A stretch of 64,000 bases of DNA from an uncultured Actinomyces sp. (GTDB lineage: Bacteria > Actinomycetota > Actinomycetes > Actinomycetales > Actinomycetaceae), in the NCBI GenBank assembly GCA_938014245.1, contig CALLSD010000048.1:186001-250000 (forward strand). The letters run 5' to 3'. The stretch's first letter is position 1; every line of letters starts with the position of its first letter. Below are positions 6,884-15,650 of this stretch, one piece after another. The notes beneath the pieces are model-generated. The model saw only the letters and a program-made list of their open reading frames with translations. It did not search any database and was not told the DNA's origin. A program made the position numbers and the translations under genes.

Positions 6884-6943
6884 TTGACCTTCGCCCTGTC
6901 AATCGCTACCGCCTGAAATCCCACGATGAAAGTGGTGTGTGCG

Positions 6944-6963
6944 GTACCAAATAGTTTGGATAC
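6944..6963 (+). promoter_or_regulatory. hairpin over the ribosome-binding region of the wHTH gene
   Basis: GTACCAAA (6944-6951) pairs with TTTGG(A)TAC (6955-6963) through 8 bp with one bulged A, directly before the ATG at 6967. It would hide the weak TTTGGA ribosome-binding region. An in-frame 14-codon ORF (6926-6970) runs through the hairpin and overlaps the start as ATGA, so its translation could open the site. Confidence 0.4.
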
Positions 6964-6966
6964 ACC

Positions 6967-7386
6967 ATGACCCTTGTTTACACCCCTGAAACCCGTCCGG
7001 CTGAAGCTCCGACTTCTTTCGAGGATTTCCTTGAAGTTCTTGCAGGTCTCAGGCTCTCACCCGCATCAACGCACATTGATCTGGACCATCGCCGCCTTGA
7101 GGTTTACGGCTCGTCGGTCAAGCTTTCGAATAAGGAATATGAACTGCTTGCCTACTTGGCTCAGCGCGCGGACGAAGTAGTTTCACGCGACGAATTGCTG
7201 GAATCGGTCTGGTACGGCGAAGGCCTCGAGACACAAACGCGCACGATTGACGCGCATATCCGTCGTTTACGAGCAAAACTGCCCGAGACGGATCTTATTT
7301 CCACCCTTCGAGGCCAGGGTTACCGTTTCAACTCCACCCCGACGGTGCGCGTGAGCTGCACGCGCGTCCACACACTCGCAGCCTAG
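6967..7386 (+). CDS. stand-alone winged-helix DNA-binding protein (OmpR/PhoB type)
   Basis: A 139-residue protein with a response-regulator output domain (Trans_reg_C) but no receiver. The winged helix spans about residues 35-122: SNKEYELLAYLAQRADEVVSR, then a recognition-helix region TRTIDAHIRRLRAKL and the wing GQGYRFN. Residues 1-30 are unrelated to a receiver. It follows the Met/Cys leader peptide, and both lie directly after metE, so a role in sulfur or methionine control is suggested by context only. No cognate kinase is nearby. Known targets: none visible. Confidence 0.8.
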   Translation: MTLVYTPETRPAEAPTSFEDFLEVLAGLRLSPASTHIDLDHRRLEVYGSSVKLSNKEYELLAYLAQRADEVVSRDELLESVWYGEGLETQTRTIDAHIRRLRAKLPETDLISTLRGQGYRFNSTPTVRVSCTRVHTLAA

Positions 7387-7446
7387 GCGCTGCGCATAAT
7401 CCAGACAGAAACAGCGGGGTTCAGCTCGGGGTCTCAGGCTCCTCGC

Positions 7447-8733
7447 CTAAATCACCAAACGATAGATTTCAGAATCGGGACGAAGCTCTTCAACGTGCAG
7501 GGGAGAAGCCTCCATGCGCTCGCGCAATCCCGTGATGTCCTCACGATCAGCAAGATCGATACCGACCAAAGCCGGCCCAGAATCACGGTTATTCTTCTTC
7601 GTGTACTCAAAGTGAACGATGTCGTCACCAGGTCCCAGAACATCTTCGAGGAAACTACGAAGCGCCCCGGGTTGCTGCGGGAAGGTCACCAGGAAGTAGT
7701 GACGCAAACCCTCATGACGCAACGAGCGTTCCATAATTTCCGCGTAACGAGTCATATCGTTATTGCCGCCTGAAACCACTGCAACAAGAGCGCCGCTGGC
7801 ATCACCCAGAAGCTGTGCGCGTTGCTCAGGATCAGAGAAGTACATACGCGCCGCAGCTGAGGCCAACGCGCCTGCAGGCTCAGCGATCACGCCGTCTGAG
7901 TGGTACAAATCGAGCATTTCAGTGCAAACTGCGCCTTCAGGAACGACCAAAATATCGTCGACCAGTTCACGAACGACAGAGTAGGGCAGGTCGCCAGCGC
8001 GGCCTACAGCAGTACCGTCGACAAAAGGATCAACTTTAGGAAGGGAGACGATCTTGCCCTCCTCGAGCGCAGCATGCATGGAGGCTGCGCCCTTTGGCTC
8101 GACGCCGTAAATCTTGACTCCGGGGAAACGGGAACGAACCCAGGTCGCAATTCCCGCAAGGAGGCCACCGCCACCGACAGGGACCAGCACAGCGGCGGCC
8201 TCGGGAAGGATCTGTTCCTCGAGCTCGACGGCGATTGTTCCTTGGCCGGCAATGGTATAAGGATCGTCGTAGGGGTGGATGTAGGTGCGGCCGGAGTGGC
8301 GCGCAGCTTCTTGTGCTTGTGCGTTCGCACGGTCGAAAGTACCGTCGACGATCACCTGTTCAACCCAATCTCCGCCAATCGTTTCGATACGCTGACGCTT
8401 TTGCTTGGGAGTATTGGACGGAAGGTAGATGGTTCCGCGAACCTTCAACTGAGAACAGGCATATGCAAGCCCCTGAGCATGGTTGCCTGCGGATGCACAC
8501 ACAACTCCGCGGCGGCGCTCTTCTTCGCTGAGCATACTCATGCGGAAGTAAGCACCTCGCACCTTAAATGAACGGCACGTTTGCATATCTTCGCGCTTGA
8601 GGTGAACGGGAATACCCACGAAATCACTCAGGCGCTGGGAGTACATCACCGGTGTTTTCTCAACGACATCGCCCAAAATTTCCGAGGCCTGGGCGACCAA
8701 CTCGGGAGAAAGGGGGAACTGATCCGTTGACAT
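7447..8733 (-). CDS. ilvA: threonine dehydratase (threonine ammonia-lyase)
   Basis: PLP enzyme converting threonine to 2-oxobutyrate, the first step of isoleucine synthesis. Start ATG 8733 is set by AAGGAG 6 nt upstream, giving 428 residues. The PLP lysine is Lys57 in SFKVRGA, and the phosphate-binding glycine loop is PVGGGGLLAG near residue 185. A C-terminal ACT-like regulatory region (about 335-428, beginning RHYFLVTFPQQPGALRSFL) marks the short single-ACT biosynthetic form found in Corynebacterium-like bacteria. Divergent from orn. Confidence 0.93.
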   Translation of the reverse strand: MSTDQFPLSPELVAQASEILGDVVEKTPVMYSQRLSDFVGIPVHLKREDMQTCRSFKVRGAYFRMSMLSEEERRRGVVCASAGNHAQGLAYACSQLKVRGTIYLPSNTPKQKRQRIETIGGDWVEQVIVDGTFDRANAQAQEAARHSGRTYIHPYDDPYTIAGQGTIAVELEEQILPEAAAVLVPVGGGGLLAGIATWVRSRFPGVKIYGVEPKGAASMHAALEEGKIVSLPKVDPFVDGTAVGRAGDLPYSVVRELVDDILVVPEGAVCTEMLDLYHSDGVIAEPAGALASAAARMYFSDPEQRAQLLGDASGALVAVVSGGNNDMTRYAEIMERSLRHEGLRHYFLVTFPQQPGALRSFLEDVLGPGDDIVHFEYTKKNNRDSGPALVGIDLADREDITGLRERMEASPLHVEELRPDSEIYRLVI

Positions 8734-8840
8734 AGGTACTCCTTGAATTGACGATCGGTCTTTATCGTAACTCACGGCTAGTGAGCGCACTTTCTCACGC
8801 CAAACAGTGAAATCTCGATGAGAAGCCTACACTTGAGAAC

Positions 8841-9473
8841 GTGAGTGATTTGAAAGAACCATTGGTGTGGATCGATTGCGAAATGACGGGACTCGATGTG
8901 TCCCGCGATGCCTTGATTGAGGTTGCAGTAGTTATTACCGACGCTGATCTGCGTATCGTTGACCCGGGTATTGATGTCCTTATTACCCCTCCCGCTGAGG
9001 CCCTGGAAGGGATGAATGATTTCGTCCGGCAGATGCATACCTCATCGGGGCTACTTGAAGATCTTGCATCGGGAACGACGATGGAAGAAGCGCAAGAACA
9101 GGTCCTGTCCTACATTCGTCGCTTCGTTCCCGCGCCGAATAAAGCACTCTTGGCCGGTAACTCCGTTGGTACGGATAAGCTCTTCCTCGAAGCGAATATG
9201 CCGCAGGTCATTGATCACCTGCACTACCGACTGATTGACGTATCGTCGATTAAGGAACTCGCAAAGCGCTGGTACCGTAGGGCTTTCGAGGAAGCTCCTG
9301 TCAAGCACGGTGGACACCGCGCATTGGCCGATATCCTCGAGTCGATTCAAGAACTCGAGTACTACCGCCGTGTTCTTTTCCCTCACGAACCCATCACGCG
9401 TGAGTACGCGCGCGAGGTCGCTCAAGAGGTCGTGGCCTTGAAAATCCCTGAAACTGGTGAGGAATCTCAGTAA
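8841..9473 (+). CDS. orn: oligoribonuclease
   Basis: A 3'-5' exoribonuclease that finishes RNA decay by degrading 2-5-nt oligomers. It is a DEDDh-family protein of 210 residues: Asp12 and Glu14 in WIDCEMTGLD, a later Asp in GNSVGTDKLFL, and the His/Asp pair in HRALADI. The GTG start lies 7 nt after a TACACT -10-like box, so the mRNA is leaderless or nearly so. It ends at a clear intrinsic terminator. Confidence 0.95.
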   Translation: MSDLKEPLVWIDCEMTGLDVSRDALIEVAVVITDADLRIVDPGIDVLITPPAEALEGMNDFVRQMHTSSGLLEDLASGTTMEEAQEQVLSYIRRFVPAPNKALLAGNSVGTDKLFLEANMPQVIDHLHYRLIDVSSIKELAKRWYRRAFEEAPVKHGGHRALADILESIQELEYYRRVLFPHEPITREYAREVAQEVVALKIPETGEESQ

Positions 9474-9496
9474 CTTTCGAGTTTTCCACAGGGCGC

Positions 9497-9543
9497 ACCG
9501 GTATCGGCGTTTTCCACAGACGCCGCTACCGGTCTTCCTTTTT
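9497..9543 (+). terminator. intrinsic terminator of orn
   Basis: ACCGGTATCGGCG (9497-9509) pairs with CGCCGCTACCGGT (9521-9533) with one internal mismatch, followed by CTTCCTTTTT. Confidence 0.8.
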
Positions 9544-9615
9544 CGGTGCGCGTGGACGCACAGTGGTCGAACCCGTCAAGGGAACTCGACTCTAGGAAGC
9601 TAGGAAGGAAGAACC

Positions 9616-10245
9616 ATGAACAACCAAGGCAGCGTCATTCTTCGCGGTCGCGTTGGATCGGATCTACGGAGCATGACGACTCAGTCAGGGACAAAAGGAA
9701 TCCGATTCCGCCTCGCCGCAAGTCAATGGCGAATTAATGATTCTGGCAAGTATGAGGAACGTGATCCCCATTGGTACACGGTATGCGTGTGGGATCGACT
9801 TGCAAAGAATCTTCTCTCGAGCGTTGAAAAGGGAAGTCCAATCATTGTCAGCGGGCGACCAAGTGCCCGCGCGTGGATTGGACCCGATTCCGAGGCGCGC
9901 GCGGAGCTTGTCATTAACGCGAGTTTTTGCGGTATTGACCTTGCTTTCGGCCCTGCGGCAGTCATGAAACCGAAGATTCCTCAACACAATGTTCAAGAAT
10001 CAGCGACCGTTGAAGCGGGGGAGTACGCCGCACAGTCGGATATGGAAGAAGTGTCTTCAAACGGCGTTTATCGCCATGATCCGGGCGCTCCAGATACGCA
10101 CTGCAGTGCAGGTGAAAGAAATGGAATTGGTACTGAAGCCACATGCTTGATTGAGCACTGCACTGGTGACTGCGAGGCTGACGAGGATCGTGATTCATCC
10201 TGGGAGGCGGAAGAGTCAGATCTCGACGGAAGTGATGCGGCTTAG
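9616..10245 (+). CDS. ssb: single-stranded DNA-binding protein (accessory SSB)
   Basis: An OB-fold SSB domain spans residues 1-115: MNNQGSVILRGRVGSDLR, the conserved HWYTVCVWDRLAKNLLSSV strand and KGSPIIVSGRPSARAW. The roughly 90-residue C-terminal tail is acidic but lacks the usual DDDIPF-type tip that recruits partners, so this is probably a second, actinobacterial SsbB-like protein and not the replicative SSB. Shine-Dalgarno AAGGAAG. A single gene after the orn terminator and before ettA. Confidence 0.85.
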   Translation: MNNQGSVILRGRVGSDLRSMTTQSGTKGIRFRLAASQWRINDSGKYEERDPHWYTVCVWDRLAKNLLSSVEKGSPIIVSGRPSARAWIGPDSEARAELVINASFCGIDLAFGPAAVMKPKIPQHNVQESATVEAGEYAAQSDMEEVSSNGVYRHDPGAPDTHCSAGERNGIGTEATCLIEHCTGDCEADEDRDSSWEAEESDLDGSDAA

Positions 10246-10341
10246 AAGTCCTATATGCCAAAAATGCGACTCGTGCCTTAGCATTGAGGGGTCTGCCCAA
10301 CTACGACGGCGTTATGTCACGTGATCCTGAACGGAGAATCC

Positions 10342-12024
10342 ATGGCGGAGTTCATCTACCAAATGATTAAGGCTCGCAAAGCCATTGGTGACAAAGTCAT
10401 CCTTGATGACGTCACAATGGCTTTCTTCCCCGGCGCTAAGATCGGTATGGTCGGTCCCAACGGTGCCGGTAAGTCCTCGATCCTCAAGATCATGGCAGGA
10501 CTGGATGAGCCCAGCAACGGCGAGGCTCGTCTCAGCCCCGGATACACCGTCGGGATCCTTATGCAGGAACCCGAATTGGATGACTCCAAGACGGTGATCG
10601 AAAACGTTCGTATGGGCGCTGCCGATACCTTCGCTAAGCTTGCGCGTTTCAACGAGATCTCGGAAGAAATGGCAAATCCGGATGCTGATTTCGATGCCCT
10701 GATGGATGAGATGGGCAAGCTGCAAACTGAAATCGATGCCCTGAACGCGTGGGATATCGATTCGCAGCTCGACCAGGCCATGGATGCGCTTCGATGCCCG
10801 CCGCCGGACCAGCAGGTCAGCGTACTCTCCGGTGGTGAGCGCCGCCGCGTCGCTTTATGCCGTTTGCTCATTGAAGCTCCCGATTTGTTGCTTCTTGACG
10901 AACCAACCAACCACTTGGACGCCGAATCGGTTCTTTGGCTTGAAAAGCACCTTTCCACCTACCCCGGCGCTGTGATTGCTGTTACCCACGACCGTTACTT
11001 CCTCGACCACGTCGCTCAGTGGATTGCCGAAGTTGACCGCGGTCACCTGTATCCCTACGAAGGCAACTACTCGACCTACCTGGAGACAAAAGAGAAGCGT
11101 CTGCAGGTTCAAGGCCAAAAGGATGCGAAGCTTGCAAAGCGTCTGAAGGAAGAACTCGAGTGGGTCCGCACCTCACCGAAGGGACGTCAGGCGAAGTCGA
11201 AGGCGCGTCTGGAACGCTACGAAGAAATGGCTGCTGAAGCAGAACGCAGTCGCAAGCTAGACTTCGAAGAAATTCAGATCCCGCCGGGACCGCGTTTGGG
11301 CAACATCGTGATCGAAGCTTCGAACCTTCGAAAGGGCTTCGGAGATCGCGTATTGATCGATGGGCTTTCCTTCTCCCTGCCTCGAAATGGCATCGTCGGT
11401 GTTATTGGCCCCAACGGCGTTGGAAAGACGACCCTGTTTAAGACCATCGTCGGCTTGGAGCCGCTTGACGGCGGTGAGCTCACTATTGGTGAGACAGTCA
11501 AGCTGAGCTACGTTGACCAGAATCGTGCGGGAATCGATCCCGATAAGACGCTGTGGGAGGTCGTCTCTGACGGACTGGACTACATCCAAGTCGGCAGTGT
11601 CGAAATGCCCTCTCGTGCATACGTTTCAGCCTTCGGCTTCAAGGGCGCAGACCAGCAAAAGCCTGCGGGTGTTCTTTCCGGTGGCGAACGTAACCGTCTG
11701 AACTTGGCGCTCACGCTCAAGCAGGGGGGCAACCTGCTGCTCCTTGACGAACCGACGAATGACCTCGATGTGGAAACCCTGTCTTCACTGGAGAATGCTC
11801 TCTTGCAGTTCCCCGGTTGTGCAGTGGTGATTACCCACGATCGTTGGTTCCTTGACCGCGTTGCCACGCACATCCTCGCGTGGGAGGGCACCGACGAGAA
11901 CCCTGCATCGTGGTACTGGTTCGAAGGAAACTTCGAATCCTACGAAAAGAACAAGATCGAGCGATTGGGACAAGACGCAGCTGCGCCTCACCGCGTGACG
12001 CACCGTAAGCTCACTCGCGACTGA
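10342..12024 (+). CDS. ettA: energy-dependent translational throttle protein, ABC-F
   Basis: A soluble ABC-F ATPase that binds the ribosomal E site and gates entry into elongation according to ATP/ADP. The 560 residues hold two ABC domains: Walker A GPNGAGKSS and GPNGVGKTT, signatures LSGGERRR and LSGGERNR, Walker B LLLDEPTNHLD and LLLDEPTNDLD. The charged linker (about residues 240-300) matches the EttA subgroup. The start at the MAEFIYQM methionine is preferred over the upstream GTG because GGAGA lies just before it. It ends at a very strong terminator. Confidence 0.95.
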   Translation: MAEFIYQMIKARKAIGDKVILDDVTMAFFPGAKIGMVGPNGAGKSSILKIMAGLDEPSNGEARLSPGYTVGILMQEPELDDSKTVIENVRMGAADTFAKLARFNEISEEMANPDADFDALMDEMGKLQTEIDALNAWDIDSQLDQAMDALRCPPPDQQVSVLSGGERRRVALCRLLIEAPDLLLLDEPTNHLDAESVLWLEKHLSTYPGAVIAVTHDRYFLDHVAQWIAEVDRGHLYPYEGNYSTYLETKEKRLQVQGQKDAKLAKRLKEELEWVRTSPKGRQAKSKARLERYEEMAAEAERSRKLDFEEIQIPPGPRLGNIVIEASNLRKGFGDRVLIDGLSFSLPRNGIVGVIGPNGVGKTTLFKTIVGLEPLDGGELTIGETVKLSYVDQNRAGIDPDKTLWEVVSDGLDYIQVGSVEMPSRAYVSAFGFKGADQQKPAGVLSGGERNRLNLALTLKQGGNLLLLDEPTNDLDVETLSSLENALLQFPGCAVVITHDRWFLDRVATHILAWEGTDENPASWYWFEGNFESYEKNKIERLGQDAAAPHRVTHRKLTRD

Positions 12025-12036
12025 GAATTCCTTGAA

Positions 12037-12079
12037 GTAGGTTGGGGGGCCGGCAACGCCGGCCCCCCAACCTACTTTT
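12037..12079. terminator. bidirectional terminator between ettA and tesB
   Basis: A perfect 18-bp stem, GTAGGTTGGGGGGCCGGC (12037-12054) with its complement (12058-12075), and a 3-nt loop, then TTTT. It lies between convergent genes. Confidence 0.9.
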
Positions 12080-12095
12080 CAGTCAAGATGAATCT

Positions 12096-13052
12096 TTAGG
12101 CGACGCCTCCCATGGGCTTTCCGCTCACTGGATCTACACCAAATCCCCAGTGGCTTGATGTGTGTCCTTCGCTGGGAATACGAAGCATCGCCTCTTGTGT
12201 GGCATGGGCAAGCAAAGTCCCGTGCTGCGAAAATATTGAGCATTCGACCAATACGCGTCCACTGACGATCTGCGTACAGCGTTGATCGAAAAGGATCCAC
12301 TCATTGATATCGACATTGTGATGGAACCACATCGCATGGTCCAAAGAAGCAGCAACGAGCCCCGGAGACATCCACGACAAACCAAGAGTGCGAAGCGCGG
12401 GTTCCAACATCACCTGGTCGACAACATAAGTCAGGAGCGCGCGGTGAACATACTGGGAGGCTTCTTCTGGAACGCGAGCTCGCGGTTTCATCCACAGCCG
12501 CTGTGCTGGTTCTCTTTGGGGATCAGCTTTGGTGTACAGGCTCTGACCGATGTGTCGAACGTCAAATGCCGCAGTCTTTCCGAGAAATTTCCCGACAGGG
12601 TGGTCCATGAGCCTGAAAATCTCAAAGGCAGAACGGCACTCATCTGCTGGGGGCACCTGCGGAGCAGACGGCGAATAGGAGGGTGCGGCCTCGTGGCCCT
12701 GGAAAGAGACACTCATGGTGAGGATCTCGCGGGTATCTTGGAAACAAGAGACCGAACGATTAGTAAATGAACGCCCGTCGAGTACTCGGGCCACGTCGAG
12801 GGTAAAAGGACTCTCCGGGTCTCCGCCTCGGACAAAATATGCGTGTAGTGAATGGGGGAGTCGTCCCTCGGGCACAGTCGCACTGGCGGCAAGAAGACCC
12901 TGGGCAAGCACTTGCCCCCCATAGACTCGGCGGACCTGAGGCAGTGAGCGGGCGATAAAAGAATCTTCGCCATTTTCTTTGAGAGAAAGAATGCGCAGCA
13001 CCGAGGCAACAGGTTCCGTTGAGATGGTGGGGACGGGAAGCGGCGTTGTCAT
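12096..13052 (-). CDS. tesB: acyl-CoA thioesterase II
   Basis: Hydrolyses acyl-CoA to free acid and CoA. Double-hotdog TesB architecture of 318 residues: N-terminal hotdog with RRVYGGQVLAQGLLAA, linker, and C-terminal hotdog with SLDHAMWFHHNVDINEWILFD, the conserved region holding the catalytic Asp. The in-frame extension up to 13223 is low-complexity and unlike the family, so the start at the MTTPLP methionine is chosen, although its Shine-Dalgarno is poor. Convergent with ettA. Confidence 0.9.
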   Translation of the reverse strand: MTTPLPVPTISTEPVASVLRILSLKENGEDSFIARSLPQVRRVYGGQVLAQGLLAASATVPEGRLPHSLHAYFVRGGDPESPFTLDVARVLDGRSFTNRSVSCFQDTREILTMSVSFQGHEAAPSYSPSAPQVPPADECRSAFEIFRLMDHPVGKFLGKTAAFDVRHIGQSLYTKADPQREPAQRLWMKPRARVPEEASQYVHRALLTYVVDQVMLEPALRTLGLSWMSPGLVAASLDHAMWFHHNVDINEWILFDQRCTQIVSGRVLVECSIFSQHGTLLAHATQEAMLRIPSEGHTSSHWGFGVDPVSGKPMGGVA

Positions 13053-13080
13053 AGATCTATTGTGCTCATTCCGCGCCTGA

Positions 13081-13125
13081 AAGTGCAGTGCACTTGTGTA
13101 TCTCAGGTTGTCATACGTGACGTAT
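13081..13125. promoter_or_regulatory. two operator-like palindromes between tesB and PTS EIIB
   Basis: AAGTGCAGTGCACTT (13081-13095) and ATACGTGACGTAT (13113-13125) are perfect inverted repeats 17 bp apart in a 140-bp divergent intergenic region. They may bind a carbohydrate regulator; nothing identifies which. Confidence 0.35.
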
Positions 13126-13192
13126 TGCACTGCATCGAATATCCCGTATATATTTATGAGGTGTATGTCACTTGTGTGGAGAGGGGATAGGC

Positions 13193-13489
13193 GTGGAAAC
13201 GGCATCGCTTCTTCTCCAATCACTTGGGGGAGCGTCGAATATCCGCGATATCGAACCGTGCATGCTCCGTATTCGAATCGAAGTGGAGTCGCCGGAATTG
13301 GTCAACGAAGAAGGTCTTCGTGTACCTGAGGTATTGGCTCTTGTACGCTCTGGCAACATCGTTCAGCTTGTAACAGGTGTCAATGCGCGCAACATTGCTT
13401 TGCAGATGCTCCAGTTGTGTCTGCCTCAAGATGTGTCTGCTGGCACACGCAAATCGCTGTTCTCACGTATTCCGCAACCCATAAAATAG
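13193..13489 (+). CDS. PTS system, glucose-family EIIB domain protein
   Basis: A free-standing IIB domain of 98 residues. It has LLLQSLGGASNIRDIEPCMLRIRIEV with the phosphoryl-accepting Cys23 in the expected place, but the rest is more divergent than the second EIIB at 16124-16354. GTG 13193 is chosen because GGAGAGGGG lies 6-9 nt upstream. It precedes malQ by 31 bp, so the two may be one operon. No EIIC gene is in the window, so the membrane partner is elsewhere. It could be regulatory and not a transport component. Confidence 0.75.
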   Translation: METASLLLQSLGGASNIRDIEPCMLRIRIEVESPELVNEEGLRVPEVLALVRSGNIVQLVTGVNARNIALQMLQLCLPQDVSAGTRKSLFSRIPQPIK

Positions 13490-13520
13490 ACAAAAGCAGC
13501 TGTATTTCAGAGAGGACCTC

Positions 13521-15644
13521 ATGGTAAACCAATCGGTAACAGAGAAACTACGTGAACTCGCCGAGACCGTGGGGGTCTCAACCGGTTTCTGGGATTGGTA
13601 CGGTAACTGGAAGCATGTTGAAGATGCCTCCCTCATCGCCGTTTTGAACTCTTTGGGTTTCTCTCTTTCTTTTGATCCTTCAGAGGCAGAAATTAACGAC
13701 GCATTCCGACGCAACGAAGATTTTGCTTGGGCTGCGCCGCTTCCTCCGACAACCGTGTGCCGTCAGGGCAATGAAGCAGAAATTCCTGTCCATGTTCCTC
13801 ACGGAATGGGCGTGTGGTGCCACGTTGAGACGGAAGATGGGTATCACCATGAACTTGAGCAGCTAGATCGCCCGATCCCGCCGCGAATGGTTGATGGAAA
13901 TCTGGTCGGCCGTGCGACCTTTAAGATTCCCAACTGGTTGCCGCAAGGATGGCACCGGATTGTTGCTCGTCATGAAGATGGCAGCGAATGCTCCTCGACC
14001 TTGATCGTTGTTCCGCAACGACTTTCTTGCCGTCTCGATGATGGCCACAAGCGTTGGGGGGTCGCGGCTCAGCTCTACTCCACGCGTTCGAGCGGCTCGT
14101 GGGGGATGGGGGATACCCAAGATCTGGCTGATTTGACGGCAATTGTTGCGCGCGATGGCGCAAACTTCCTGCAGGTCAACCCCCTGCATGCACCCCAGCC
14201 GTGTTTCCCCCAGGAGACTTCGCCTTACCTTCCGGTTTCGCGTCGTTGGGCAAGCCCCCTCTACATCCGTCCCGAGGCCATCGATGAGTACGCGCGCATG
14301 GACGGAAAGGAACGCGGAGTTATTACGCGATATGCGCACGCATCTCGATCTCAGGAAGACATCATCGACCGTGACCTCTCATGGAAGTCTAAGCTGAAGG
14401 CCCTGCGTAAGATTTTTGAGATCCCCCGCTCGATCACTCGTCAGGCGCAATTCGAACATTTCTGCGCTGAGGGCGGAGAATCCTTAGAGAACTTTGCTCT
14501 CTGGTCTGCTTTGGTTTTTGAGAATGGGGACATCGAGCTTCCTGCGCCTTACGCATCAATCAATGCTCCCGAAGTTGAGCAGGCGCGCCAGCGCTTGGCG
14601 GGTGAAATTGAGTTTTGGCAGTGGTGTCAGTGGATCGTCTTCGATCAGCTGATCCGCGCCCAGGAAAGTGCACATCGCTTGGGAATGGATATGGGTATCA
14701 TGTCCGACCTCGCCGTGGGCGTGCACTCTTTGGGCTCAGAGATTTGGTCGATGCCCGAGATCTTCGCCCCGGGAATGAGCGTTGGGGCGCCTCCCGACAT
14801 GTATTCGCAGCAGGGGCAGAACTGGTCGCAGCCGCCGTGGTCTCCGCGTGGCCTTGCCAAGGCCGGCTACGCGCCTCTTCGCGACATGTTGCGTTCTGTG
14901 CTCTCGTATTCGGGTGCAGTTCGCATCGACCACATTCTTGGTTTGTTCCGTCTGTGGTGGATCCCCGAGGGGATGGAAGCAAGTGCCGGTGCCTACGTTT
15001 CCTATGATCACGAGGCCATGGTTGGGATTGTGCTTCTCGAAGCGCAGCGCGCGGGCGCAGTAGTCATTGGTGAAGACCTTGGAACGGTTGAACCTTGGGT
15101 TCGCGGTTACTTGAATGATCGTGGCATCTTGGGCACTTCAGTTCTTTGGTTTGAAAAAGAAGGAAGCGGATGGCCATTGTGGCCTGACCACTATCGTCGT
15201 TCCTGCCTTGCTGCAGTAACGACACACGATCTTCCGCCGACACTTGGATACCTCGAGGGTGTTCACACTCAACTCCGGAATCGCTTGGGCTTGCTTGTCG
15301 AGGACTTGGACCAGGTGCTCGAGGCTGACCGCGTTGAACGAGAGCGAATGGTGTCTCGCCTGAATGAAGGCGGCTTCATTCACAATGAAGAGCCCAGCGA
15401 AGAAGAGCTTGTTATGGGCTTCCACGCTTATCTAGCGGCTTCCCCCGCGCTCCTGCTTGCGGTTTCTCTTGTCGACGCAGTTGGAGAGAAGGCTCCCCAG
15501 AACCTGCCCGGAACCTCAGATCAATATCCGAACTGGTGTATCCCTCTCCATGGCAGTGATGGCGAAGAGGCGCATATCGAGGATCTTGCCGCGTCAGAAA
15601 AGGTGCACGCCTTCCTCTCGAACGTGAATCGATACGTGCGCTAA
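13521..15644 (+). CDS. malQ: 4-alpha-glucanotransferase (amylomaltase)
   Basis: GH77 enzyme that rearranges maltodextrins and releases glucose. At 707 residues it is the long actinobacterial form, with an N-terminal domain (about 1-150) before the barrel. Active-site motifs are present: the nucleophile region AVRIDHILGLFRLWWIPEG, the acid/base region VVIGEDLGTVEPW, and THDLPPTLGY. Shine-Dalgarno AGAGGA. Clustering with glucose-type PTS IIA and IIB genes suggests linked maltodextrin and glucose use. Confidence 0.93.
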   Translation: MVNQSVTEKLRELAETVGVSTGFWDWYGNWKHVEDASLIAVLNSLGFSLSFDPSEAEINDAFRRNEDFAWAAPLPPTTVCRQGNEAEIPVHVPHGMGVWCHVETEDGYHHELEQLDRPIPPRMVDGNLVGRATFKIPNWLPQGWHRIVARHEDGSECSSTLIVVPQRLSCRLDDGHKRWGVAAQLYSTRSSGSWGMGDTQDLADLTAIVARDGANFLQVNPLHAPQPCFPQETSPYLPVSRRWASPLYIRPEAIDEYARMDGKERGVITRYAHASRSQEDIIDRDLSWKSKLKALRKIFEIPRSITRQAQFEHFCAEGGESLENFALWSALVFENGDIELPAPYASINAPEVEQARQRLAGEIEFWQWCQWIVFDQLIRAQESAHRLGMDMGIMSDLAVGVHSLGSEIWSMPEIFAPGMSVGAPPDMYSQQGQNWSQPPWSPRGLAKAGYAPLRDMLRSVLSYSGAVRIDHILGLFRLWWIPEGMEASAGAYVSYDHEAMVGIVLLEAQRAGAVVIGEDLGTVEPWVRGYLNDRGILGTSVLWFEKEGSGWPLWPDHYRRSCLAAVTTHDLPPTLGYLEGVHTQLRNRLGLLVEDLDQVLEADRVERERMVSRLNEGGFIHNEEPSEEELVMGFHAYLAASPALLLAVSLVDAVGEKAPQNLPGTSDQYPNWCIPLHGSDGEEAHIEDLAASEKVHAFLSNVNRYVR

Positions 15645-15650
15645 GTGAGC

